A stretch of 41,331 nt of DNA, taken from positions 1-41,331 of the IMG/VR virus record IMGVR_UViG_3300041809_003467; one strand, written 5' to 3'. This stretch comes from a virus. Of the stretch, positions 8,322 to 16,012 are shown piece after piece; the first letter of the stretch is position 1; each line of letters opens with the position of its first letter. Made by a program: the position numbers and the translations under genes. Under the pieces are notes generated by a model. It was not told the DNA's origin, did not search any database, and worked only from the letters and a program-made list of their open reading frames with translations.

Positions 8322-10942
8322 TGATTCACCTGCACACCCGTCTTCGTATTTGTCGCCGTCAATTGCACGTCCGAGTTCATCACCGCGTCGTTCAGCATGC
8401 CCGCAAACTCCGCGACACCCGACGTCCCCACCACATGCCCGTACACGTTCACCGTCACATGCGGACCGCCGCTCGCCGCGTTCGGCCCCACCGCCATCCC
8501 CGACTGGTCCGACTGGATCGCTTTGGTGTTCGCCGCGTTCGTTCCCGGCCCCGCTGAGCCGCCTGCGCCCGCTGCCGAGCCACCGGGCCCTCCCTGTAGC
8601 GCACGCCCCGCCAGGCCCGCCGCTGCCCCCACAGCGGCCCATGTACCCGCCGCCGTGAATGCCGCCGCCGCGCCCGGCTCGTTGCCCTCCGCCAGGTCGG
8701 TGAAACCCAACGCCGTCGAGTAGATCGCGTATGTGAACGCCTGCCCGGCCAGGTTTTCCAGCGTGCTCTCCAGTGCCGCCTTCATCGCCTCCTTGATTGA
8801 CTTCGAGTAGACAATCGCATGGGCGATATTCCCGCCCATTCCCTGCGCCAGGCTCTCGAATGCCTTCTCGCCGACTTCCTTGAGGCCCTCCAGCGTAACC
8901 TTGACCATCATGGCGGACTGGTTCGTGCTCGACGCCCACTGTTTGGTCAGCTCTTCGTTGCCGCGTATCAGCTCGCCGAATTTCGCCCCGAAGACGCCCT
9001 GCCATCCCTGCGAGTTCAGAAGCTGCTGAAGATCGGCCCCCTCTTTGTCAAGCAGTGCCTTCCGGATCGCCGCAAACTGGGCCACGATAGCCGCGCGCTG
9101 CGCTTCGTTCACCGCCATGCTCAGCGTCTTCTTTTCTTCCGCAGCCGAGAACTTCGCCACGTCGGCATCGTACTGCGCCGCGATCCGCTGCTGTGCCGTC
9201 TGGTGCCGTTCCTCGATTTTCTCTAGCTGCTCGTCGAGCCGCGCCGACTCCTGGTCGAACGCCGCTTTCTGGTCGGCCGCGATCTTCGCCAGGCCGGCCT
9301 TCCTCAGCGCCTCGATCTCCGCTTCGTGGTTGGCGACCCCCTCGCCTTCCTTGCGGTCTTTCTCCAGCAGCGCGTCCATCTCGCGGTTCAACTCGGCTTT
9401 GCGCTCCTCGTAGCTGCGTTCGCCGATCGTCCGTTGCTTTTCCGCGATCGCCGCTCCGCTTTTCTCGATCTCCGCGATCTTCTCGTCGGTGATCTTCTGC
9501 CGCGCCGCCTGCTCGTACGCCGCCAGCCACGCCAAATTCTCCGCGGTGTCGGTGTGCTCCTGCTCCATCGCCGCGCGCCGCTTCGCCACTTCCAGTGTCA
9601 GCAGTTCGTCCTTGGTGGCCACCGTCTGTTTGCCCTGGCGGAGAGTCATCTCCTGCAACTCGGTGCCGGCGTTCCGGACGGCCGCTACCAGCTTGTCGCC
9701 GTACTCCTGCTGCAAAGCCTTGGCCAACGTGGCCAGCGCCTGGGGAAGCTGCATCAGCGCGGCCGACTGCGTCTTGATGTCGTCGGCGGTCAGCTTGCCT
9801 TCGCTGCGCAGCTTGATGAATTGGTCTTTCGCCTTGTTGAGTTCGTCGTTGAGGTGCTCGATCTGGGTATCGATCTTGCCCTCTTCGCCGCCGGCGATGT
9901 CCCACACCTTGCCGGTGATTTCACTCAGTAGTTCGCTCAGCCCGCGGTACTCTTCCTTCAACTTCTGCGGGACCGCCGCCGGATCGTTTCCGCCCCCTGT
10001 CTCCCCCACGCGCGCCAGCGATTCCGCCAGTTCGTGGATCTGCTGTTGGATGATGGAATTGTTTGTCTTCCACATTGTCAGGAAGCTGCCCAGGTTGCTC
10101 GCGCCGCCCTCCTTGATCGTCTGGATCAGGCCGGCCCACTCCACCTGCAACATCTCCATGATGCCGATGGATTCGCGGCCCATCGTCACGTCCAGGGCCT
10201 CCTGCATGGCCTTGGCCTTCTCCACCGCCGCTCGGTATTCGTTCACTGCGACCACGTCTTTGGTCGTGATCTCCAACCCCATCGCGGCAGCCTCTTTAGT
10301 GAACTCCCGCAGCCCCTCCGACCCCTGGCTCAGAATCCGCACCAGCTCGGCGCCGCCGCGGCCGAATAGCTCCCGCGCGATTGCAGTCTTGTCCACCTGC
10401 GAGCCCAGGCCCTTGAACCGGTCGGCCACGGCTTCGAGCAGCGGCATCATGTCCTTCTCGCCGGCCTTCACCTGCTCCTGCGAAATTCCCAGTCGCGCGA
10501 ATGCCTTCTCCTGCTGCTCGCCGCCCTCCGCTGCTTTGACAATCGTCGACGAGAACCGCGTGAGTCCCGTCACCAGCGCGTCGTAGGACGTGTGCGTTTC
10601 ATCGGCCGCGAACTTCAGGCCGCTCATTCTCTCCACGCTGATGCCCGTGACGCGCGAGCCGCGGTCGATTTGCGACACGAACTCCGCGTATCTGTTCGTC
10701 GATTCCTGCATCACCGCGCCGATCCCCACCACGGCCGCCGCCACCGCGGCCGCCGCGGCCGTCGTCGCGCCTTGCACTGTGCTTAGATCGCCCAGTACCT
10801 CCCGCGACCAGTCGGCGAACTCCCCCGTGATGTCGCCCAGGTCTTTAGACAGCAGCGTCCGGAATCGCTGAATATTCTCTTCCGCGTCGTCGCTGTTCGC
10901 GCCGATGCTGAAAAGCAGATTCGCCGTGGAGTCTATAGGCAT
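8318..10942 (-). CDS. Tail tape measure protein (874 aa)
   Basis: Sets tail length and is threaded through the tube. Evidence: size, position just after the chaperone genes, long alpha-helical composition, an Ala/Val-rich hydrophobic stretch at about residues 60-80, a conserved-looking TMP core (ISVERMSGLKFAADETHTSY, then a LFGRGGAELVRIL segment near 190), a long charged coiled coil from about 400 to 640, and a Gly/Ala-rich C-terminal part. ATG 10942 codes MPIDSTANLLFSIGA. It overlaps the second chaperone frame by ten bases, as usual for siphophages. At about 40 nm per 270 residues of helix it would support a tail well over 100 nm, an estimate from the known helix rise. Confidence 0.9.
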   Translation of the reverse strand: MPIDSTANLLFSIGANSDDAEENIQRFRTLLSKDLGDITGEFADWSREVLGDLSTVQGATTAAAAAVAAAVVGIGAVMQESTNRYAEFVSQIDRGSRVTGISVERMSGLKFAADETHTSYDALVTGLTRFSSTIVKAAEGGEQQEKAFARLGISQEQVKAGEKDMMPLLEAVADRFKGLGSQVDKTAIARELFGRGGAELVRILSQGSEGLREFTKEAAAMGLEITTKDVVAVNEYRAAVEKAKAMQEALDVTMGRESIGIMEMLQVEWAGLIQTIKEGGASNLGSFLTMWKTNNSIIQQQIHELAESLARVGETGGGNDPAAVPQKLKEEYRGLSELLSEITGKVWDIAGGEEGKIDTQIEHLNDELNKAKDQFIKLRSEGKLTADDIKTQSAALMQLPQALATLAKALQQEYGDKLVAAVRNAGTELQEMTLRQGKQTVATKDELLTLEVAKRRAAMEQEHTDTAENLAWLAAYEQAARQKITDEKIAEIEKSGAAIAEKQRTIGERSYEERKAELNREMDALLEKDRKEGEGVANHEAEIEALRKAGLAKIAADQKAAFDQESARLDEQLEKIEERHQTAQQRIAAQYDADVAKFSAAEEKKTLSMAVNEAQRAAIVAQFAAIRKALLDKEGADLQQLLNSQGWQGVFGAKFGELIRGNEELTKQWASSTNQSAMMVKVTLEGLKEVGEKAFESLAQGMGGNIAHAIVYSKSIKEAMKAALESTLENLAGQAFTYAIYSTALGFTDLAEGNEPGAAAAFTAAGTWAAVGAAAGLAGRALQGGPGGSAAGAGGSAGPGTNAANTKAIQSDQSGMAVGPNAASGGPHVTVNVYGHVVGTSGVAEFAGMLNDAVMNSDVQLTATNTKTGVQVNQ

Positions 10943-11115
10943 ATGCGCTCGGTAACGTGTCGCTCCGCGCCGCTAGTCGCTTCCAGCGCGGTCTTCGCCG
11001 CCGCCAGGTCGAATGCCAGCGCCACCCACGGGTCCTCGATCCGGAGCAGGCTCGACGGTCTGCATGAGAACAGCTTCGCCGTTGTGACTACCGCTCCCAT
11101 CTGCTCGCTCTCCAC
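10933..11115 (-). CDS. Tail assembly chaperone, downstream frame (T-like part)
   Basis: This frame runs from inside the 3' end of the chaperone gene into the start of the tape measure. It is the place and size of the T frame of lambda G/GT or the second frame of other siphophages. Its composition (LLRIEDPWVALAFDLAAAK) is protein-like, while the chaperone frame over the same DNA becomes Gly/Arg/Pro-rich. It could start on its own at GTG 11115 or, with GGAG nine bases upstream, at ATG 11100. It could also be reached by a +1 (or -2) frameshift from the chaperone, since it lies in the +1 frame and is open from about 11145. The mode of expression is unproven. Confidence 0.6.
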   Translation of the reverse strand: MESEQMGAVVTTAKLFSCRPSSLLRIEDPWVALAFDLAAAKTALEATSGAERHVTERICL

Positions 11116-11479
11116 GAAAGGGGCGGAGAGCCTCCACCTCCTTCAGCCGCATGGCCCACGCCACGATAAACCACAGGTCCTTGTCCGCAATCTCCCGCGG
11201 ATGGATCTCGCTATCGTCCTTCGGATCGAGCGACACGCGCGGTTCGAGGCAACACCACACCAACAGTTCGCGCAGCAGCTCCGCGATCCGCTTGCACTCT
11301 TCCTCGTCGGGCGCCCCTCCCGGCACTGCCGCGTTCGCCAGCATCGTCGGCAGCATCTGCCATTGCGTGAACTGCATCGGATCCGGCCGCCTGGCCCGGA
11401 TCGTCATCCCCGAAGGGAGCGGCAGACTAACCGCGTCCGCCGCTTCCCTGGTTTTCGCTCGCCACTCTGATGCCGTCAT
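10973..11479 (-). CDS. Tail assembly chaperone (168 aa)
   Basis: Lies between tube and tape-measure genes and has the typical features: an N-terminal LPSGMTIRARRPDPMQF-type segment, a middle helix pair, then DLWFIVAWAMRLKEVEALRPFR. Such proteins coat the tape measure before the tube polymerises. ATG 11479 (after TAACC) is preferred to an ATG six codons upstream, which would overlap the tube gene. The last ~50 codons after the FRG segment turn into Gly/Arg/Pro-rich sequence, suggesting that the useful frame changes there (see the overlapping frame). Confidence 0.75.
   Translation of the reverse strand: MTASEWRAKTREAADAVSLPLPSGMTIRARRPDPMQFTQWQMLPTMLANAAVPGGAPDEEECKRIAELLRELLVWCCLEPRVSLDPKDDSEIHPREIADKDLWFIVAWAMRLKEVEALRPFRGERADGSGSHNGEAVLMQTVEPAPDRGPVGGAGIRPGGGEDRAGSD
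11122..11138 (-). promoter_or_regulatory. Hairpin with SD-like run inside the chaperone gene
   Basis: On the mRNA, GGUGGAG pairs with CUCCGCC across a GCU loop, a seven-pair stem with one G-U. Just 5' lies AAGGAGG. Both sit immediately upstream of a CCC UUU C run where the downstream frame opens. SD-like runs and stems are known stimulators of recoding; here the role is inferred. Confidence 0.45.
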
Positions 11480-11481
11480 GG

Positions 11482-12747
11482 TTATACCGTGAGCCACTCC
11501 TGGTAAATGCCCATCGTGCGGCCCGCCGTCCTCGTGACGTCCGCCTGGCCGGTGAAGCTCACCTTGAACATCGACGGTTTATTGCGCTGCGCGGTCCAGG
11601 TAATTCCCTCGGCCGCGTTTACGCGGTAGAGGCACCCGCACACCGGCAGCGTCGGCGCCGTCCGCTTGGCCGCGATCGCCGCGATGCAGATCGCCGGGGG
11701 CTGGTTTGTGCCGCCGAACGTGCATTGCGCGAAGTTCCCGGCGTTCAGCGTGTAGTTCCCCACTCCCAGCGCCTGCGCCAGGTTCGCCATCGTGCTCGAC
11801 AGACACGTCGCCTCGATCTTCACCGTAAGCTCGTTCAGGTATGCGTCCAGGGCGCCGTCGAATTGATCGCCTTTGATCAGGCCGATCTTCGGCGCTAGCG
11901 AAAACGTCACCGGACCTTCCAAAATGCCCAGGTGGGCCGAATTGGCGTGCACCGCCGAACTGGGGGTCAGCGTCGTCGGGTCGATTGTCACCTGTTGGAT
12001 TACATCCGTCGGCGCCGGCGACACCAGCCACAGATCCGTCGGACCCTGGAAAATCTGCGACGGCTGGAAGTTCATCGCCTGTGGAGTGCCGCCGCTCGCG
12101 TTCACCAGCGTCTGGTAGAGCACGCCGATCTGCTGTCCAGCCGTCCGCGTCGGATCGCTCAGTCCCTGGAACTTAGCTTTGTAGCTCGCGGCTTTGGCGC
12201 GCCCCAGCGCCAGCGCAAATCCCGACATCGAGACACCGATGTAAAGCACGCTCACTACGTACTGGTTCGGATTCTGCCGCGTTGGCGAAATCACCGCCAG
12301 GCAGATCTTCGGCACCGTGAACGTGCCGCCAAAAGTCATCTGCTCGCCAGTTCCTCCGGTCGGCCCGGCGAGCTGCGGACCGCTCCCTGTCGATAGATAG
12401 CTGATGGCCGAGTAGGTCCCCACGCCCAGCGCGCGCTGTAATTGTGAGCTCTCCACCTGTTGCAGCGTCGCCTCGATCGATCCGTCGAGTTCCGTCACGT
12501 AAGAATCGATTGGCGCTTCGAATTGATCCGTGCTGATCGGTGAGATCTTCGGTTTAATCGCCGTCACAATGGACGATTCCACCGCGCCCAGATGCACCGA
12601 TCCCGGATGCGCCGTCGCGTCCGGAGTTCCGTTTGCCGCCAGTGTCAACATCACCGCGGCATTCGTCGGCGCCACACCGATTGCCCACAGGTTCCCCGGC
12701 CCGCAAATGATCTCGGCTATGTTGTAGTCTTTCACCGTACCCGGCAT
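11482..12747 (-). CDS. Tail tube protein, internally duplicated (421 aa)
   Basis: Two homologous halves, about residues 1-215 and 225-421, align through matching blocks: GPGNLWAIG/GPTDLWLVS, a VHLGAVES/AHLGILEG segment, a DQFEAPIDSY/DQFDGALDAY segment, QRALGVGTY/AQALGVGNY, and DPTRTAGQQIGV/DVTRTAGRTMGI. One half has the size of an ordinary siphophage tube subunit. The neighbours are the completion protein upstream and the chaperone downstream, exactly the place of the major tail protein. A ring of three such chains would equal the usual hexamer, as known for T5 pb6. Start is ATG 12747; its first codon abuts the previous stop. Confidence 0.85.
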   Translation of the reverse strand: MPGTVKDYNIAEIICGPGNLWAIGVAPTNAAVMLTLAANGTPDATAHPGSVHLGAVESSIVTAIKPKISPISTDQFEAPIDSYVTELDGSIEATLQQVESSQLQRALGVGTYSAISYLSTGSGPQLAGPTGGTGEQMTFGGTFTVPKICLAVISPTRQNPNQYVVSVLYIGVSMSGFALALGRAKAASYKAKFQGLSDPTRTAGQQIGVLYQTLVNASGGTPQAMNFQPSQIFQGPTDLWLVSPAPTDVIQQVTIDPTTLTPSSAVHANSAHLGILEGPVTFSLAPKIGLIKGDQFDGALDAYLNELTVKIEATCLSSTMANLAQALGVGNYTLNAGNFAQCTFGGTNQPPAICIAAIAAKRTAPTLPVCGCLYRVNAAEGITWTAQRNKPSMFKVSFTGQADVTRTAGRTMGIYQEWLTV

Positions 12748-12891
12748 TTACTTGCTCTCCTCTTCTTCCGGCACGCGCACCAGCGCATGGCTGTAGTCCT
12801 TCGCCAACGTCGCGTCCAGTTCCACCACCTGGCCGTATTGATACACCTTGCCGTCCACGTCGATGGGCAGCAGCACGCGATACTTCTTCAT
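12748..12891 (-). CDS. Small hypothetical protein before the tube gene (47 aa)
   Basis: ATG 12891 overlaps the stop of the tail completion gene (ATGA), and the TAA ends one base before the tube start. The sequence begins MKKYRVLLPIDVDGKVYQYG and ends in an acidic tail. Compact beta-type sequences with a VDGKVY hairpin are typical of tiny phage proteins that sit between head-tail joining and tube genes. No function assigned; the tight fit in the operon makes it a likely real gene. Confidence 0.65.
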   Translation of the reverse strand: MKKYRVLLPIDVDGKVYQYGQVVELDATLAKDYSHALVRVPEEEESK

Positions 12892-13313
12892 TCGTAAACC
12901 TCCACCAGCAAATGCAGCTCGGGAAATTTCGCGAAGCTGCTGTCCCGTTGGTACAGCGCGCCGTAATCGTGCGCCTGTACGAACACCCGCGCCGCGTTCG
13001 GAGGCAGCGCCGCTCCCTCGATCGCCGCGTCGATCGCCGCCATGTAAGTCATCGCCGTCGCCGTCACCACATCAGGATCCGCGTCCTGCACTCCGAATTT
13101 CACCGTCAGCAGATTCTCGGAATGCGATGCGCCCACGATCTCCGGATCGAACCCCGAGGTCCGCGGCATCACCGCCGCCTGCGGCCAGTTCAGAATTACG
13201 CCCGTAAAGGATTGCTTCACTTCCGCAAACGCCGGCGACCCTCCGACTTGCACTCCCTCCATCACTCCCACCAGCCAGGCCACCAGCGGGATCATGGCCT
13301 GCGGGCTAGACAT
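12888..13313 (-). CDS. Tail completion/terminator protein (141 aa)
   Basis: Located just before the tube gene with the usual length for proteins that cap the head-proximal end of the tail. The N-terminal helix (MIPLVAWLVGVME) is followed by a PRTSGFDPEIV segment, then mixed alpha/beta ending LHLLVEVYE, similar in outline to the lambda gpU / gp17-type fold. ATG 13313 overlaps the preceding stop by eight bases. Identified by position and composition. Confidence 0.6.
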   Translation of the reverse strand: MSSPQAMIPLVAWLVGVMEGVQVGGSPAFAEVKQSFTGVILNWPQAAVMPRTSGFDPEIVGASHSENLLTVKFGVQDADPDVVTATAMTYMAAIDAAIEGAALPPNAARVFVQAHDYGALYQRDSSFAKFPELHLLVEVYE

Positions 13314-13752
13314 GCGCCATCTCCGATGCCTCGGCCATCAAGGCCAGCATGGTCTCGCGGTCTTCCTGGCAGCCCAATTCCGCCTTCTCCGTTTTCCGGC
13401 CACGTTTGGGCCGCAGTCCGAGCCGGATAATCAGCCGGCTGACGTGGTCCGGGTCGTAAGTCACGCCCGTCGTCTGCCGGATCGCCTGGCCGAACGCCGC
13501 GGCCGTCCAGCGGCCCCGTGATTCCCATAGCGCATACAGTCCTCGCAATTGTTCGGCCGTCAATCGCGCCGGCCGCCCCGGAGGCTTCCGCGCCGTTAAG
13601 TCCGCCCCCTTTGCTACCGCGGCCGCCCACCGCGATGCCGTCGTGCGGCTCACTCCACACATCCGCGCAACATGGGCCTGCGATGCGCCCTCGCGCAGTT
13701 GCCCGCATCCCAGCATCCGCCGCTCTTCCATCGTCTTCCGGCCCGCCGTCAT
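13306..13752 (-). CDS. IS630-type transposase N-terminal HTH protein, domesticated (148 aa)
   Basis: Residues 22-48 (GASQAHVARMCGVSRTTASR) form a helix-turn-helix, followed by a KPPGRPARLT linker and a second winged helix at about 65-115 ending RLIIRLGLRPKRG. This is the DNA-binding half of IS630/Tc1-type transposases. The DDE catalytic half is absent and the protein ends some 30 residues later. Start ATG 13752 overlaps the previous stop (ATGA) and the gene end overlaps the next start, so it is built into the late operon and is not a recent insertion. It probably binds DNA; whether it is a regulator or a packaging accessory is unknown. Confidence 0.75.
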   Translation of the reverse strand: MTAGRKTMEERRMLGCGQLREGASQAHVARMCGVSRTTASRWAAAVAKGADLTARKPPGRPARLTAEQLRGLYALWESRGRWTAAAFGQAIRQTTGVTYDPDHVSRLIIRLGLRPKRGRKTEKAELGCQEDRETMLALMAEASEMAHV

Positions 13753-14333
13753 GACTTTCTCCATCCGTGCCGCGCCGACCCCGTGCCGCCCGCCGGCGTC
13801 GATCGCGCCCCGTACCCCATTAAGCTCGATACATCCAGTGGACTGAACGAGCTCGTCCGCGCCCCGGTCTGAGACGCAACCTGCACCAGGTACGTCTGGA
13901 GGTGGTGCATCACCGTCCGCTTCCATGCTTCCGGGAAGATCAGCTCCGGCCGCGCCGGCATATTCTCCGTGCCCTTCTGGTGGTACAGCGCATAAGGGAT
14001 CGTCGTACCCAGCGTCAGCGTCTTCCGCTCTTCCCGCCGCACGCCGTTTGTCGAGTTCGGATTCGTCAGCGACTCATATAGGCTGCCCGTCCGCTGCAAG
14101 ATCGGCTTGCCCGGAAAGTGCGCTTCCTTCCAGCCGTCATACTCCGGAGATAGCGCGTCCCACTTGTCGCCGCCCTCTGCGCCTTCGCTCTCGAACTGCG
14201 ACTTCTCCTGTGCGTAAAACTCGTCCTCGACCACCGGCCAGATTGGGCGATAGTCGGCAACGCCATCGGCGAATCTTGCGATCCCCCGATCCATCGCCAC
14301 ATCGCCCGCAATCTCCAGCCGGAATCGAAACAC
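13749..14333 (-). CDS. G: Phage virion morphogenesis protein, Mu gpG-like (194 aa)
   Basis: Resembles the virion morphogenesis / gpG family (Mu G and P2 gpS relatives): a helical N-terminus with a KWDALSPEYDGWK block, LQRTGSLYESL, a YALYHQKGTE motif, then PARPELIFPE. The LQRTGxLxxS, YxxxHQxG and PxRPf/l elements are typical. These proteins act at the head-tail junction and in tail completion. Start is a GTG at 14333 overlapping the preceding TAG (TAGTG). The last ~35 residues are Ser/Gly/Thr-rich. Confidence 0.8.
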   Translation of the reverse strand: MFRFRLEIAGDVAMDRGIARFADGVADYRPIWPVVEDEFYAQEKSQFESEGAEGGDKWDALSPEYDGWKEAHFPGKPILQRTGSLYESLTNPNSTNGVRREERKTLTLGTTIPYALYHQKGTENMPARPELIFPEAWKRTVMHHLQTYLVQVASQTGARTSSFSPLDVSSLMGYGARSTPAGGTGSARHGWRKS

Positions 14334-14584
14334 TAGCTCGCGCTCCCGCTTCCCGTCGCCGGCGGATTCACCGCCGCGATCTCCGCGTTAGCGGCCGCCG
14401 CCAGCGCCTGCAAAGCACTCACATAGGAGCTGCCTGTCTGAGCGACATTCGCCTGGTCCGATACCACCGTTGCCTGCGCCTTCGCCAGGGCGGTCTGATC
14501 CGTTCCCAGTTGGGACGTTGCGCTGTAGTAGCTCGCTCCAGTCGACTGCGCGTTACTGATCACCGTCGTGTCTAACACTTTCAT
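14333..14584 (-). CDS. Small Ala/Gln-rich hypothetical protein (83 aa)
   Basis: ATG 14584 has a strong GGGAGG site upstream. The protein is helical, Ala/Ser/Thr/Gln-rich (residues 15-70) with a Ser-Gly tail, suggesting a coiled coil. It lies between the lysozyme-linked small gene and gpG. Function not recognisable. Confidence 0.6.
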   Translation of the reverse strand: MKVLDTTVISNAQSTGASYYSATSQLGTDQTALAKAQATVVSDQANVAQTGSSYVSALQALAAAANAEIAAVNPPATGSGSAS

Positions 14585-14726
14585 CACCTCCCTTTTCACC
14601 GTCGATTTCCCGCCGCGGTCCGGCACTCGCTTCCTGCCTGCCGACACCGCGGCCCCGCATGAACTCATCCACCTTCTCGTACTGGGCCATCAGGCCGTTT
14701 CTTAAGTGAGCTAAATCGCTTTGCAT
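14553..14726 (-). CDS. Small hypothetical gene coupled to the lysozyme (57 aa)
   Basis: ATG 14726 overlaps the lysozyme stop (TGATG). The first ~25 residues are helical (AHLRNGLMAQYEKVDEF), the rest polar and Gly/Arg-rich. It overlaps the next gene by 32 bases, and its last third covers that gene's ribosome binding site. Could be an Rz-like or lysis accessory by place, but no membrane segment is present. Confidence 0.5.
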   Translation of the reverse strand: MQSDLAHLRNGLMAQYEKVDEFMRGRGVGRQEASAGPRREIDGEKGGDESVRHDGDQ

Positions 14727-15256
14727 CACAGCGCTCCTACCGCCGCCTCGATCCGCGCCACGTAGCCGAGCGTCTCCGCCGCGTGTGAGCCCGTCACCTG
14801 GCGCAGCACGGCGGCCACCTGGCGCCACACCTTCGCCCCGGCGATCTCGACCGCCCGCGCGATATTCCCCGGCCCGGCGTTGTATGCCGCCAGCGCCAGG
14901 TCTCGCCGATCGTCCGGCGCCGCGGCCGCCCACATGTCCTGCAACTGCCGGTCGTACAGCGCCGCGCCCTGGATCGCGCTCTCCGGGTCCAGCGGATTGA
15001 CGCCCAGGTCTTTCGCCGTGGCCGGCATGAACTGCATGATCCCCACAGCGCCCGCTGGCGAGACCTCCAGCGGGTCCAGGTCGCTCTCCGCGATCCCTTG
15101 GGCCTTCAGGTATTGCCACGGCTGCCAGGGCATGTAGAAGCGCCCCCAGCGCTCGAATGAGGCGTCGTAGCGCGTGGTGTACCCGGCCGCCTGCGCGCTA
15201 ATTGACAGCGCGCAGAACAACCCAAATAACAGCGATGTAGAGAGCAGCGATCGCAT
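14726..15256 (-). CDS. Exported lytic transglycosylase / endolysin (176 aa)
   Basis: Cleaves peptidoglycan. Residues 1-23 are a signal peptide (MRSLLSTSLLFGLFCALSIS, AQA cut). The SLT fold follows: catalytic Glu57 in GIAESDLDP, then SPAGAVGIMQFMPATA, and the AAYNAGPGNI motif of SLT/GEWL-type lysozymes. The signal peptide suggests Sec export, so release may not need a classical holin pore. It overlaps a small membrane protein by 59 bases. Confidence 0.9.
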   Translation of the reverse strand: MRSLLSTSLLFGLFCALSISAQAAGYTTRYDASFERWGRFYMPWQPWQYLKAQGIAESDLDPLEVSPAGAVGIMQFMPATAKDLGVNPLDPESAIQGAALYDRQLQDMWAAAAPDDRRDLALAAYNAGPGNIARAVEIAGAKVWRQVAAVLRQVTGSHAAETLGYVARIEAAVGAL

Positions 15257-15407
15257 AGTTTCCTTTCTTCAGCTCGTCCGCGGTGTTGAAGCCCTTCAGC
15301 CACCACTGGTCGATCACGACAATCACCACGAAAAATCCCGTCGCCAGCGCCAGCGCCAGCCGGATCCACCAGATCGCCAGCATGCCCATCTGCGCTTCCA
15401 AGGTCAT
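15198..15407 (-). CDS. Two-TM small membrane protein, holin candidate (69 aa)
   Basis: Two hydrophobic helices, about residues 9-33 and 51-68, with a charged turn (KGFNTADELKKGNY) between them. This is the topology of a small class II holin or a spanin partner. ATG 15407 overlaps the previous stop (ATGA). It lies directly before the lysozyme, with which it overlaps. Alternatives are an antiholin or an unrelated inner membrane protein. Confidence 0.65.
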   Translation of the reverse strand: MTLEAQMGMLAIWWIRLALALATGFFVVIVVIDQWWLKGFNTADELKKGNYAIAALYIAVIWVVLRAVN

Positions 15408-15850
15408 TGCGTGCCCCCGCCAATTACCAGCCTGCCAACATCACGTTCGAGCTGCCCCGTACCGCGCCCGATCGGCGATGCGTCGGATGTCACCGCCGCC
15501 GGCGCCTTCCCCGTGAAGTAGCCGCACAACCCCAGCGTCGCCGCCGTCGCGAAGTTCCCCATGTACGCTTGCGCCGCGGCCGCGATCAGGCCCAGAAAGG
15601 TCGTATGCCCGTCATGGCCCTGGTCCGCCGCCAACACGCCGATTCCCCACACCGCGACCGCCGAGACCACTAGCGCAATCTGTTGCGGGTTACCGGAAAC
15701 GAGTTGGCCGTAATCCAGCCCGTGGATTGCGAGAATCACGCCGGCAATCGTCCCGACGATCGTGCAGCGTGTCTTCGTGTCCGTCGCCAGGCTCTTCACG
15801 AGGCCCTGCAAGAACCCGGCGGCGATCCTGATTTTCAATGCGTCTAACAC
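15404..15850 (-). CDS. Membrane protein of the lysis cassette, holin candidate (148 aa)
   Basis: Has about three hydrophobic stretches: TIVGTIAGVILAIHGL near 30-47, ALVVSAVAVWGIGVLAA near 58-75, and a Gly/Ala-rich segment near 85-112. The C-terminus is polar and Gly-rich. GTG 15850 is supported by GGGAG just upstream. Position in front of a two-TM protein and an SLT lysozyme makes a holin or holin partner likely. Confidence 0.6.
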   Translation of the reverse strand: MLDALKIRIAAGFLQGLVKSLATDTKTRCTIVGTIAGVILAIHGLDYGQLVSGNPQQIALVVSAVAVWGIGVLAADQGHDGHTTFLGLIAAAAQAYMGNFATAATLGLCGYFTGKAPAAVTSDASPIGRGTGQLERDVGRLVIGGGTQ

Positions 15851-15851
15851 C

Positions 15852-15998
15852 TTACTCCCTGCCTTTCTCGATCAGTGAGCCAACTTCTTCCCACACTCCG
15901 CGCCGCGCCTGGTCACCGCCTTCCATTGCCGGTAGCGAACTCACGCGCATACAGTCGAGGAATGCGCGGTTCGGAGTTACCGGCGTAGCGCGAAGCAT
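15852..15998 (-). CDS. Small hypothetical protein between OMP-like and holin genes (48 aa)
   Basis: ATG 15998 with GGAGG nine bases upstream; TAA ends one base before the next GTG. Sequence begins MLRATPVTPNRAFLDCMRV and ends with charged residues, without a membrane helix. The good ribosome site and tight spacing support a real gene of unknown function. Confidence 0.55.
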   Translation of the reverse strand: MLRATPVTPNRAFLDCMRVSSLPAMEGGDQARRGVWEEVGSLIEKGRE

Positions 15999-16012
15999 AC
16001 GAAGTATCCTCC

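Noticed and set aside
8819-10586. Several long plus-strand frames opposite the tape measure
   Set aside because: Antisense of a long helical GC-rich gene often stays open; the Arg/Ser/Ala/Pro-rich products have no family likeness.
14727-15119. Upstream part of the 188-residue minus frame (14553-15119) opposite the lysozyme region
   Set aside because: Gly/Arg/Ala-rich shadow; only its last 57 codons, from ATG 14726, look real.
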